Shown here: positions 1-7,131 of the stretch, one piece after another
How the letters are laid out: the number at the start of each line of letters is the position of its first letter
Numbering within the stretch: the first letter of the stretch is position 1
Source: Clostridia bacterium
GTDB taxonomy: Bacteria > Bacillota_A > Clostridia > Oscillospirales > CAG-272
Length of the DNA stretch: 27,989 nt
Direction of reading: 5' to 3'
Assembly (NCBI GenBank): GCA_017453335.1
Contig: JAFTKI010000089.1
Location: forward strand, 1 to 27,989
Notes under the pieces: generated by a model
Databases searched by the model: none
What the model saw: only the letters and a program-made list of their open reading frames with translations
Told to the model about the DNA's origin: nothing
Translations under genes and position numbers: made by a program

Positions 1-21
1 CCCCCCCCCCCCCCCCCCCCC
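1..21. other. Poly-C homopolymer at window edge
   Basis: The first 21 bases are all C, directly before the end of spoIVA. Nothing else in the window has such a run. It most likely marks a contig end or a sequencing or assembly artefact rather than biology. Confidence 0.6.
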
Positions 22-35
22 ACATATCTCCACTC

Positions 36-1514
36 TTACAACAATATACAAATCAAGCCGTTGCTGCCTTCGTTGATGATGCGTTCCAAGGTTTTGGAGA
101 GTTTTTTGCGCGATTCCTCGGGCATATGCTCCAGCTTGGTATGCAGACCTTCGTTGACCAGCTCGTAAAGTGATTTTCCGAACAAATTGGATGCCCAGAT
201 GCTCTTGGGATCCTCCTCGAATTCACGCAGCATATAGCGCACGAGATCCTCGGACTGTTGCTCGGTTCCCACGATGGGGTTGATCTCGGTTTCGATGTTT
301 GCGCGGATCATGTGGATCGAATGAGCCGCCGCGCGAAGCTTGACGCCATAGCCGCCTGCCTGCTTGACGATCTTCGGCTCCTCCAAATGCAGGTCCTCCA
401 CATCGGGCATCACGATGCCGTAGCCGTTTTGGTTGACCGCGTCAAGCGCCTCGGCAACCTTGTCATACTTCTCCTTGATCTCAGAAAGCTCCTGCAGAAG
501 TCTGATCAGTTCCTTTTCGCCGTTGATTAAAAAACCCGTCAGCTCACTGATCACCGAATAGTAAAGCCCCTCGTTCATGGTAACGCTCAGCTTGGCGCAT
601 CCCGTTCCAAGATCCAACAGGTCGATCTGTACCGATTCGATGTACTCATTCTCCGACATTGGCAGGAAGGCGTTTTTCACGTCTCCCACACGGCGAACGG
701 TATCGGCACAGGCACGGATAGAATTCTGGATCGACGTGCGGATGCGGTGATTCTCGTCCAGCGAGGACATCCATTCGGGCAAACGAACGCTGATCTCGGT
801 AACGGGAAACTCCTCCAGAACCAGCCCCAGAATGTGACGAATATCCTCGGCATCCAGCTCCAGACAGCTCACCAGCGCCACGGGAACGCCGTACTTTGAT
901 TCCAGCTCATACGCCAACGTGCGCGCCGATTCGCCCGCAGGATTGGCAGAATTCAGAATCACGGCAAAGGGCTTGCCGAGTGCCTTTAATTCGCCCACAA
1001 TGCGTTCTTCCGCCTCTACATAGGACTGGCGCGAGATCTCCCCGATCGAACCGTCGGTGGTGACCAGCATCCCGATGGTGGAATGCTCGGTGATGACCTT
1101 GTGCGTTCCCATTTCCGCCGCTTCCACAAAGGGCATGGCTTCCTCGCGCCACGGCGTACGCACCATGCGAGGCTGTCCGTCCTCGATCGCCCCCATTGCC
1201 TCGGGAATCAGATACCCCACGCAATCGATCATGCGCACACGCATTTGCGCATTGTTGTCCAATACGATCGGAATCGCTTCCTCGGGAATAAATTTGGGCT
1301 CGGTGGTCATTACGGTCTTCCCTGCCGCCGATTGAGGCAGCTCGTCACGCGCACGTTCCTTGGAATAGCCCTCCCCGATGTTGGGAAGCACAACAGACTC
1401 CATAAAGCGCTTGATAAAGGTGGATTTTCCGCTTCGAACAGGACCAACGACACCAACGTAAATATCGCCGCCCGTTCTTTCGGCAATATCCTTGTAAATT
1501 GAATGTTCAGGCAT
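36..1514 (-). CDS. spoIVA: Stage IV sporulation protein A (SpoIVA), spore coat ATPase
   Basis: SpoIVA is the ATPase that polymerises on the outer forespore membrane in the mother cell and forms the platform on which the coat is built. The 492-residue product has the usual family length. A Walker A motif GPVRSGKST lies at residues 24-32 with Lys30, a TT pair follows at 70-71 (the known sensor threonines), and a Walker B-like MIDCVG carries Asp97. These positions match the well-studied Bacillus protein as I remember it. The C-terminus ends in a hydrophobic CILL, like the family's membrane-targeting tail. The ATG is preceded by AGGAGG with a 7-nt gap. It stands alone on the minus strand, downstream of the rubrerythrin terminator, so it needs its own promoter, expected to be SigE-type. 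I could not place that promoter securely. Confidence 0.96.
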   Translation of the reverse strand: MPEHSIYKDIAERTGGDIYVGVVGPVRSGKSTFIKRFMESVVLPNIGEGYSKERARDELPQSAAGKTVMTTEPKFIPEEAIPIVLDNNAQMRVRMIDCVGYLIPEAMGAIEDGQPRMVRTPWREEAMPFVEAAEMGTHKVITEHSTIGMLVTTDGSIGEISRQSYVEAEERIVGELKALGKPFAVILNSANPAGESARTLAYELESKYGVPVALVSCLELDAEDIRHILGLVLEEFPVTEISVRLPEWMSSLDENHRIRTSIQNSIRACADTVRRVGDVKNAFLPMSENEYIESVQIDLLDLGTGCAKLSVTMNEGLYYSVISELTGFLINGEKELIRLLQELSEIKEKYDKVAEALDAVNQNGYGIVMPDVEDLHLEEPKIVKQAGGYGVKLRAAAHSIHMIRANIETEINPIVGTEQQSEDLVRYMLREFEEDPKSIWASNLFGKSLYELVNEGLHTKLEHMPEESRKKLSKTLERIINEGSNGLICILL

Positions 1515-1588
1515 CTTAAAACCTCCTGTAAATACCTTGTTGGTACACTATATGGAGGCATTTCTTTTTTTAGAACATTCAAATGGCG

Positions 1589-1616
1589 AAAAAGAAAGCC
1601 GCACATAGTGCGACTT
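1589..1616 (-). terminator. Rho-independent terminator after rubrerythrin gene
   Basis: Read on the minus strand, a 9-bp stem (AAGTCGCAC with GTGCGGCTT, one G-T pair) around a TAT loop is followed by TCTTTTT. It begins about 10 nt past the rubrerythrin stop and separates it from spoIVA. Confidence 0.8.
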
Positions 1617-1625
1617 CCCTGTTTG

Positions 1626-2186
1626 TCAGTTCTTTTTCTTGAAATATCCTTGCGGATGCGAGCAAGTGGGACAGATCTTGGGAGGCTCCTTGCCCTCCAC
1701 CACATAGCCGCAATTGATGCAGATCCATTTGGTGGACGCACTCTCCGAGTGGAAAACGTTGCCGCTTTTCAGGCTCTCGAGAGAATTTTTATAATTCTCT
1801 TCGTGCATTTTTTCAATGCTTGCCACGCGCGAGAACAGATTGGCGATGGTATCAAAGCCCTCTTTCCGTGCGGTGATCTCAAATTCCGAATACATCGTAG
1901 ACCACTCGAAATTCTCGCCTGCCGCCGCAACATCTAAGTTCTTCTCGGTTCCCGACCAACCGCCAAGCACCTTGAACCAGATCTCGGCATGCTCCATCTC
2001 GTTTGCGGCGGTGTCGCGGAACAGCTCGGAAATTTCCACATAGCCGTCCTCCTTCGCCTTTTTCTCAAACCATTTGTAGCGCAGATATGCCTGCGACTCA
2101 CCGCTGAGTGCGGTGTGAAGATTCTTTTCGGTCTCACTCCCTGCCAGCTTTTCAATCGTAACTCCGCTTTGTGTATACCCTGCCAT
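1626..2186 (-). CDS. rbr: Rubrerythrin
   Basis: Rubrerythrin is a cytoplasmic non-haem iron peroxidase that detoxifies hydrogen peroxide in anaerobes. The 186-residue product has an N-terminal four-helix ferritin-like domain with the expected glutamate motifs (GESQAY, then NEMEHAE, then EKMHEE) that bind the di-iron site. A C-terminal rubredoxin domain follows with two Cys pairs, CINCGY and CPTCSHP, which hold the electron-transfer iron. An ATG at 2186 is chosen because GGAGG lies 5 nt before it; the in-frame TTG 12 nt upstream lies on top of that ribosome site. The GNAT gene lies upstream on the same strand with a hairpin between them and no room for a separate promoter, so expression may depend on readthrough. 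The gene suits an obligate anaerobe. Confidence 0.95.
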   Translation of the reverse strand: MAGYTQSGVTIEKLAGSETEKNLHTALSGESQAYLRYKWFEKKAKEDGYVEISELFRDTAANEMEHAEIWFKVLGGWSGTEKNLDVAAAGENFEWSTMYSEFEITARKEGFDTIANLFSRVASIEKMHEENYKNSLESLKSGNVFHSESASTKWICINCGYVVEGKEPPKICPTCSHPQGYFKKKN

Positions 2187-2202
2187 TGTTTCCTCCAAAC
2201 AG

Positions 2203-2239
2203 AAAAATTCGGGGATCCCCGTTATCCAAGGATTTCCCC
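2203..2239 (-). terminator. Terminator- or attenuator-like hairpin between GNAT gene and rubrerythrin
   Basis: On the minus strand GGGG-AA-ATCC pairs with GGATCCCC across a short loop (8 bp with a 2-nt bulge), followed by GAATTTTT. It ends about 17 nt before the rubrerythrin start, directly against its ribosome site. No promoter fits in between, so partial termination (attenuation) is as likely as full termination. Confidence 0.5.
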
Positions 2240-2252
2240 AAATCTGCGCCGT

Positions 2253-2852
2253 TTATTCGGTCGACTCACTTTTCTTTCGATTTTCTTCCCATTCGGAACG
2301 CAACACGGCACACACACCGATGTTGACATAGCTGCCTTTGATCAGCATCGCCTCGCGGTGAACGCCCTCAAAGGTCATCCCCACCTTTTCCATGACACGG
2401 CGCGAACGCTCGTTTTCCTCAATAAAGCGCGCCTCGATCCGATGAAGCCCCAGCTCCTCAAAGCCGAATCGAAGGACCTCGGTCAATGCCTCGGCTGCAA
2501 TGCCCTTTCCCCAATATTCGGGGTTGAGAACATACCCCACCTCCGCGCTGTCGGCGGCACAATCAAACGAGGTAAAGCCGCAGGTTCCCACCATTCTGCA
2601 ATCGGGCTCGTAGACCACTGCCCAATCGTAAAACATTCCGGCGGCATAGCGATTGCCAAGATACTGCAGATATTCTTTTGTATATTCTCGGTTGGCGTGC
2701 GGATACCAGGTCAGATATTTGGTCACGTCGGTACGTCCCGCATAGGCATACATATCCTCGGTATCGGTCACCATCATCTTTCGCATGGTCAGGCGCTCGG
2801 TCGTCAGCTCCGGGAGGTGCGAAAAAACACGGTAGATCTTTTCTTTTTTCAT
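2253..2852 (-). CDS. GNAT-family N-acetyltransferase (RimJ/RimL type)
   Basis: The 199-residue protein has the layout of RimJ/RimL-like GNAT enzymes, which move an acetyl group from acetyl-CoA to an amino group on a protein or small molecule. The N-terminus has the typical 'TERLTMRKM' strand, and the acetyl-CoA pyrophosphate loop appears as EYWGKGIAAEAL. Near the C-terminus the NERSRRVMEKVGM motif (family pattern N-x-x-S-x-x-x-x-E-K-x-G) is clear. The open frame extends upstream to 3248, but that part overlaps the divergent gene and lacks family similarity. The ATG at 2852 is preceded by AAAGGA and lies 40 nt from a good promoter. The substrate cannot be read from sequence. Rubrerythrin follows on the same strand. 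Confidence 0.88.
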   Translation of the reverse strand: MKKEKIYRVFSHLPELTTERLTMRKMMVTDTEDMYAYAGRTDVTKYLTWYPHANREYTKEYLQYLGNRYAAGMFYDWAVVYEPDCRMVGTCGFTSFDCAADSAEVGYVLNPEYWGKGIAAEALTEVLRFGFEELGLHRIEARFIEENERSRRVMEKVGMTFEGVHREAMLIKGSYVNIGVCAVLRSEWEENRKKSESTE

Positions 2853-2892
2853 ACTGTATCGGTTTATTCCTTTGTATCGGTTCTTTTCCTTA

Positions 2893-2921
2893 ATTATAAT
2901 GAAAATTTGCGTAAAATGCAA
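2893..2921 (-). promoter_or_regulatory. SigA-type promoter for the GNAT gene (and perhaps rubrerythrin)
   Basis: On the minus strand TTGCAT (-35) is followed after exactly 17 nt by a perfect TATAAT (-10). It lies about 40 nt upstream of the acetyltransferase ATG and diverges from the racemase operon. Confidence 0.72.
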
Positions 2922-2982
2922 CAGGTTTTTGAAAAAAGTCGGAAGTATTTTTCCGCGAGGGCTTTTCTTTTTCGTTAAACTA

Positions 2983-2991
2983 TGGTACAAT
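2983..2991 (+). promoter_or_regulatory. Extended -10 promoter for the ATP-grasp-like/racemase/MurE-like operon
   Basis: TGGTACAAT is an extended -10 element (TG-n-TACAAT) about 33 nt before the TTG start of the first gene. The -35 region is only T-rich, without a good match, which is common when the -10 is extended. Confidence 0.45.
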
Positions 2992-3023
2992 ACTATTATA
3001 TTTGTAGGAAAGGAGGCATCGCC

Positions 3024-3449
3024 TTGGATTTTATCACCGAAGAGATCCTGTCGGAGGAGCTGGTTCCCGTTTTGCTTGGACTTTCGGTACAGACCTGGCA
3101 GGTAGCTCACCGCTTGTACAAAAAATACAACGTGATCTCTCACGTGTTCTGCAACAGGCTTCCGCTCCCCTTGCGGCTCAGTCTTTGCATGAAATACCAC
3201 GTGATCCATCATACCGAGAATGAACAGCTGATGATCCATGCGCTGCACGACTTTTCCTCACAGCTTGAAAAAGCAGACGTGATCCCCTATCTGATCCCCT
3301 GCACCGAGGAATACACCAATCTCGTTTGGGAGCATCACGAAAATCTGGAGCGTCGCTTTGTTGTTGCCGACCGACAGCTTTTGCAAAGCGCATGGCTTGA
3401 TGATCAAAAACCAATGCAAAAAGGAGGGCGCACACATGAAATCCAATAA
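3024..3449 (+). CDS. Short protein resembling the N-terminal domain of D-aspartate-ligase-like ATP-grasp enzymes
   Basis: The 141-residue product begins with a stretch (PVLLGLSVQTWQVAHRLYKK) resembling the N-terminal Rossmann-like domain of 'carboxylate-amine ligase' ATP-grasp proteins, the family of D-aspartate ligase. A second familiar segment (IPCTEEYTNLVWEHHENL) is where those proteins end this domain. The ATP-grasp fold that should follow (roughly 250 more residues) is absent; the frame stops 14 nt into the racemase gene. TTG at 3024 is chosen because AGGAGG lies 7 nt upstream. The gene is either a stand-alone accessory domain or a remnant of a deleted ligase. Reading frame and ribosome site are intact, which argues against random decay. 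The similarity is from memory and unverified. Confidence 0.6.
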   Translation: MDFITEEILSEELVPVLLGLSVQTWQVAHRLYKKYNVISHVFCNRLPLPLRLSLCMKYHVIHHTENEQLMIHALHDFSSQLEKADVIPYLIPCTEEYTNLVWEHHENLERRFVVADRQLLQSAWLDDQKPMQKGGRTHEIQ

Positions 3450-4176
3450 GATCCTTTTGGGCGTTCTCGGAGGATTGGGACCGATGTCAACCTTCTATTT
3501 CTGCGAGCTGTTGACACAGCACACCCAAGCAGTAAGCGATGCCGATCACATTGATATGCTGATCAGCAGCCGCGCAACGACACCCGACCGCACCGCGTTT
3601 ATTTTGGGGAAATCCGATCTTGATCCGCTTCCCGTGATGCTGGAGGAAGCCAACCGATTGGTTGCAAGCGGTGCCAACCTGCTCGTGATCCCCTGCAATA
3701 CAGCACACTATTTTTACAAAGGACTTTCGGAGCAGGTCACGGTTCCGATGCTGAACATCATTAAAGAAACCGTTCTTCATATCAAGAACCTTGGGGGGTC
3801 TTCGTTCGGTCTGCTTGCCACCGAAGGGACAGTTGCTTCCCGCGCCTATGAAAAGGTTTGCCTACAACACGGCTTGACCTGCCTTTTGCCATCGGAAGAA
3901 CAGCAGAAAAAGATCTCATCCATCATTTATGACCAAATCAAGCAGAACCGCCCAGCAGATCTATCCGTTTTTTTGGAGATCGCAGAAGATCTGCAAGACC
4001 GTGGTGCCGAGCGTTTGGTGCTTGGATGCACCGAGCTGTCTCTTTTGAAGCATCAGCTCCCCGCTACTATGCCCTTTCTCGACTCACTTGAGGTTCTGGC
4101 ATATCAAACGATCCGCGCCTGCCACAAAAAGCCGATTGGCTTTTCCAAAGACTTTGAAGCAGGAGGCTGTGTATGA
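3436..4176 (+). CDS. Aspartate/glutamate racemase family protein
   Basis: Cofactor-independent racemases of this family interconvert L- and D-aspartate (or glutamate) using two cysteines as acid/base pair. The 246-residue protein begins with the family's VLGGLGPMST loop, has the first catalytic cysteine in IPCNTAHYF and the second in LVLGCTELSLL. The substrate is most likely aspartate: the opening and the PCNTAH motif resemble aspartate racemases (RacD/YgeA group) more than MurI. The ATG at 3436 follows AAGGAGGG by 7 nt and sits inside the end of the upstream gene (14-nt overlap), and the stop shares ATGA with the MurE-like gene, so the three are translationally coupled. The likely role is to provide a D-amino acid for peptidoglycan or a peptidoglycan-like peptide. 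Confidence 0.88.
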   Translation: MKSNKILLGVLGGLGPMSTFYFCELLTQHTQAVSDADHIDMLISSRATTPDRTAFILGKSDLDPLPVMLEEANRLVASGANLLVIPCNTAHYFYKGLSEQVTVPMLNIIKETVLHIKNLGGSSFGLLATEGTVASRAYEKVCLQHGLTCLLPSEEQQKKISSIIYDQIKQNRPADLSVFLEIAEDLQDRGAERLVLGCTELSLLKHQLPATMPFLDSLEVLAYQTIRACHKKPIGFSKDFEAGGCV

Positions 4177-5672
4177 AGCTCAACGACCTGCTGCACGGAA
4201 TCATCGAATGTCATAAGCTTCCCTGCGTTGAGATCGAATTGTTGACCGACAACTCGAAAAAAGCCTGTGCAAACGCGCTTTTTGTGTGCGTTTGCGGAGC
4301 TCGCTTTGACGGACACGACTATGCACAACAAGCCTACCGAAACGGTTGCCGCGTATTCGTTGCGCAAAAAAGGATCGATCTGCCGCAGGACGCGCTGATT
4401 TTCACGGTTGCCGATACGCGCCGCACACTCTCTCTGCTTGCCTGCCGCTTTTTTGGCGATCCATCCCGTAAAATGCGGCTGATCGGCATTACGGGAACCA
4501 AGGGAAAAACCACCACGGCACAGCTGATCGCGCATCTTTTCAATACATCGAATATTCCCTGCGGATACATCGGCACCAACGGCATTGACTATGCAGACTG
4601 CCACCGCGACACGCTCAACACCACACCCGATCCGCTGACGCTACAGGGCGCACTCTCGGACATGCTTCGGCACGGTGTCAAGACGGCGGTGCTGGAGGTC
4701 TCCTCACAAGCACTTGCACAGTATCGCGCCGACGGAGCGGTGTTTGAAACACTCCTGTTTACGAATCTTGCGCTTGATCACGTAGGACGCGGTGAACATC
4801 TCGATTTTGACCACTACAAAGCCTGCAAAAAACGGCTTTTTACCGAATTTCCCGCAAAAAGAGTGATCTATTGGGCAGACGATCCGCACGCAAATGAAAT
4901 CGTTACACCCCCGCCTCCCACGCCCTTGATCGCTTGCTCACAGGCACTTGACAGCGCCGACTATCGGTTGCAAAACGTAACGGCGATACAAAACAACAGC
5001 GGCTTTGGCGTGGGATACGATCTCTGCCAAGGTGGCAAAATTGTTTCCGGATACCTTCCTCTGCTTGGAAAGATCAACGCGCAAAACGCGACGTTGGCAC
5101 TTGCCGCCGTGACCGAAATGAGCGGACTTTCGCTTGAAGCTGCGGTAAAATCACTGAAAAACGCGTTGGTTGCGGGACGCTCCGAGCAAAAAAGACTCCC
5201 ATCGGGAGCTTGCGTTTGCATCGATTACGCACACAATGCGTTCAGCCTCCGTCAACTTCTGCTCTCCCTGCGAGAGTATACAAAGGGGCGGTTGATCGTG
5301 CTGTTTGGTTCGGTGGGAGAACGCACACAACTGCGCCGCCGTGAAATGGGAGAGGTTGCCGCCGCCTGCGGGGACTTAGCGATCCTGACCTCCGACAATC
5401 CCGGAAACGAGCCTCCCGAGGACATCATTGCCGATATTGCAAGCGGCTTTGAAGGCTCCAAAACACCGTACGAATCGATCCCCGACCGAAAAACTGCGAT
5501 TCTGTATGCGCTCGGTCTTCTGAAAAGGGGCGACATTCTGGTGTTGGCGGGAAAAGGCCACGAAAATTATCAACTGATCGGACGCGAGAAGCTTCCCTTC
5601 TGCGAAAGCGAAATCGTGGAAGCGTATATCGCCTCTCAAAATCAGCGCGATATTGCTTCCGCACCAATTTAA
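4173..5672 (+). CDS. murE: MurE-family ligase (UDP-N-acetylmuramyl-tripeptide synthetase-like)
   Basis: Mur ligases add an amino acid to the growing UDP-MurNAc peptide in the cytoplasm, using ATP. The 499-residue product has all three domains: an N-terminal UDP-binding domain, a central ATPase domain with P-loop GITGTKGKTT at 105-114 and the DFDHYKACKKRLF segment carrying the lysine that is carbamylated in MurE, and a C-terminal domain ending in AGKGHENYQ. The substrate motif that reads DNPR in meso-diaminopimelate-adding MurE is DNPGNE at 408-413. The arginine that contacts diaminopimelate is therefore missing and the added amino acid is uncertain. It overlaps the racemase by ATGA and is preceded by AGGAGG. 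It may be a second MurE paralogue with special substrate use rather than the housekeeping enzyme. Confidence 0.85.
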   Translation: MKLNDLLHGIIECHKLPCVEIELLTDNSKKACANALFVCVCGARFDGHDYAQQAYRNGCRVFVAQKRIDLPQDALIFTVADTRRTLSLLACRFFGDPSRKMRLIGITGTKGKTTTAQLIAHLFNTSNIPCGYIGTNGIDYADCHRDTLNTTPDPLTLQGALSDMLRHGVKTAVLEVSSQALAQYRADGAVFETLLFTNLALDHVGRGEHLDFDHYKACKKRLFTEFPAKRVIYWADDPHANEIVTPPPPTPLIACSQALDSADYRLQNVTAIQNNSGFGVGYDLCQGGKIVSGYLPLLGKINAQNATLALAAVTEMSGLSLEAAVKSLKNALVAGRSEQKRLPSGACVCIDYAHNAFSLRQLLLSLREYTKGRLIVLFGSVGERTQLRRREMGEVAAACGDLAILTSDNPGNEPPEDIIADIASGFEGSKTPYESIPDRKTAILYALGLLKRGDILVLAGKGHENYQLIGREKLPFCESEIVEAYIASQNQRDIASAPI

Positions 5673-5675
5673 AAT

Positions 5676-5729
5676 AAAACGGAGAATGCAAGACTGCTTG
5701 AAGGCAGGTCGTGCATTCTCCGTTTTTTG
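5676..5729. terminator. Bidirectional terminator between MurE-like gene and flippase gene
   Basis: A long hairpin (ACGGAGAATGCA pairing with TGCATTCTCCGT, inner TGC/GCA arms) is followed by T6 on the plus strand and by TTTTATTTT on the minus strand. It serves the two convergent genes ending at 5672 and 5731. Confidence 0.88.
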
Positions 5730-5730
5730 A

Positions 5731-7131
5731 TCATTCTTTTCGTTTTACAAAAATTTCCTTTACCGCCGACAAAAGAGCAGGTGCGTTGATGGCTACGGCA
5801 ATTGCCGTGATCAACAGCGTCCACCAGAAGCGTCCCGTTTGTACGAAGGTCATCACGCTTGCCGCTCCCAAGAGCAACGCGATGCTGACAAGCATTCTCG
5901 GCAGATACAGCCGAAAGCGCATGATGCGGTGGACGTCCCACAAACGAAGCACCAGCACCGCTCCGTAGCTTGCCATGGTTGCGATTGCCGCTCCCAAGGG
6001 CCCGACGCGCGGAATCAGAATGAAATTCAGAATGATGTTACACACCGTTCCTGCCATTGCGGTCAGGAAGGAATGCATACTCAGCTTGCGTACCATATAA
6101 ACGGTTGCCAGGAAGGATACGATTGCCTCCATTGCCACGGCACACAAGAGGGTTGGCATATACTCTGCCGCTCCGTGATAGGCACTGTTGAGCAGGACCG
6201 AGGTCAACACCCGCGAAAGCAGGATCAGCCCCGCGCTTCCGATGAAAATGACCGACAAAAAGCCACGGAACACCCGGGAATAAAAGCGCTTGGCAGAGGC
6301 TTCGTCCGAGGACTCGGCAACTGCGGAAAACTGCCACGCCTGCATGAAAATACCCGATGCAAGATTGACCAGCGTTGGCACCTTATACGCGGCAGAATAG
6401 ACGCCCGTAACGTTGGCATCGTAAAAAGCGGTGACCATATAACGGTCGGAGAGGTCGGTGATCAGCCAGCAGATCGTGGTGGGGATCATCGGCAGACTGA
6501 AAAACAGCATCTCCTTCATGATATGCTTACGGACAGCCTGCGGTCGGAAGACTCTCCACAGCTTGGCAACAAATACCAGGAACAAAACGGTCAAGGCATT
6601 TCCCGCAACCACCGACAGAACATACCCCACCAAGCCAAGATCCCAAACGTACAAAAACAGCACGTTGAAAAAAATGGTGAGCGCGGTATTCAGAATTCCC
6701 TGTACCGCAAAGAGCCTTGTGTTGTCGATGGCTCTGACGTACTGTGCGCATACTGCCTGAATATTGGCAAGCAACACGAACAGAACGACCAACCAGTAAT
6801 ACTCGGAAATAAAATCGATCAACAGAAGAACGGGAGAAAGTGCAAGAAACGCGATCAGTCCGATTCCCAAAAGCGCAATGCCGGAGGAAAAAACCTCTGT
6901 TTGATTGCTCTCCTTCTCTGCCGCAAAGCGAAAGATTCCGTTGGTGATTCCCAAGCAGGCTACGGGGATGAGAAGATTGGCGGTTGTGGTGATCAGCTCG
7001 GCTGTACCGTAATCCTCCGTGGTCAGCCACGCGGTATACAGCGGCATCAGCAAAAAGACCAGCAGCTTGGAGCCGATCGTTCCAAGGCCTATGATAAAGG
7101 TATTGGAAATCAGTTTTTTCAGTGCGTTCAT
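5731..7131 (-). CDS. Polysaccharide (lipid-linked oligosaccharide) flippase, MOP superfamily
   Basis: A 466-residue, very hydrophobic protein of about 14 membrane helices, in the Wzx/RfbX-type polysaccharide-biosynthesis branch of the MOP flippase superfamily. The N-terminus (SNTFIIGLGTIGSKLLVFLLMPLYT, residues 9 on) is the typical first helix. The loop TEDYGTAELITTTANLL and the central AYKVPTLVNLASGIF segment are hallmarks of this branch. It probably moves an undecaprenyl-linked sugar unit across the cytoplasmic membrane. The ATG is preceded by AGGAG at 5 nt and overlaps the stop of the DUF308-like gene by ATGA. It is the last gene of the uvrC-rsmD-coaD series. No glycosyltransferases lie beside it; the other glycan-related membrane gene here is the O-antigen-ligase-like one at 12.2-13.9 kb. 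Confidence 0.88.
   Translation of the reverse strand: MNALKKLISNTFIIGLGTIGSKLLVFLLMPLYTAWLTTEDYGTAELITTTANLLIPVACLGITNGIFRFAAEKESNQTEVFSSGIALLGIGLIAFLALSPVLLLIDFISEYYWLVVLFVLLANIQAVCAQYVRAIDNTRLFAVQGILNTALTIFFNVLFLYVWDLGLVGYVLSVVAGNALTVLFLVFVAKLWRVFRPQAVRKHIMKEMLFFSLPMIPTTICWLITDLSDRYMVTAFYDANVTGVYSAAYKVPTLVNLASGIFMQAWQFSAVAESSDEASAKRFYSRVFRGFLSVIFIGSAGLILLSRVLTSVLLNSAYHGAAEYMPTLLCAVAMEAIVSFLATVYMVRKLSMHSFLTAMAGTVCNIILNFILIPRVGPLGAAIATMASYGAVLVLRLWDVHRIMRFRLYLPRMLVSIALLLGAASVMTFVQTGRFWWTLLITAIAVAINAPALLSAVKEIFVKRKE

Noticed and set aside
1547..1554. CATATAGT on the minus strand as a SigE -10 box for spoIVA
   Set aside because: One mismatch to CATACANT, but I could not find a good -35 at the right distance, so it is only a guess.
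2853..3248. N-terminal extension of the GNAT frame to 3248
   Set aside because: It overlaps the divergent gene and both promoters, and the family start begins at the ATG at 2852.
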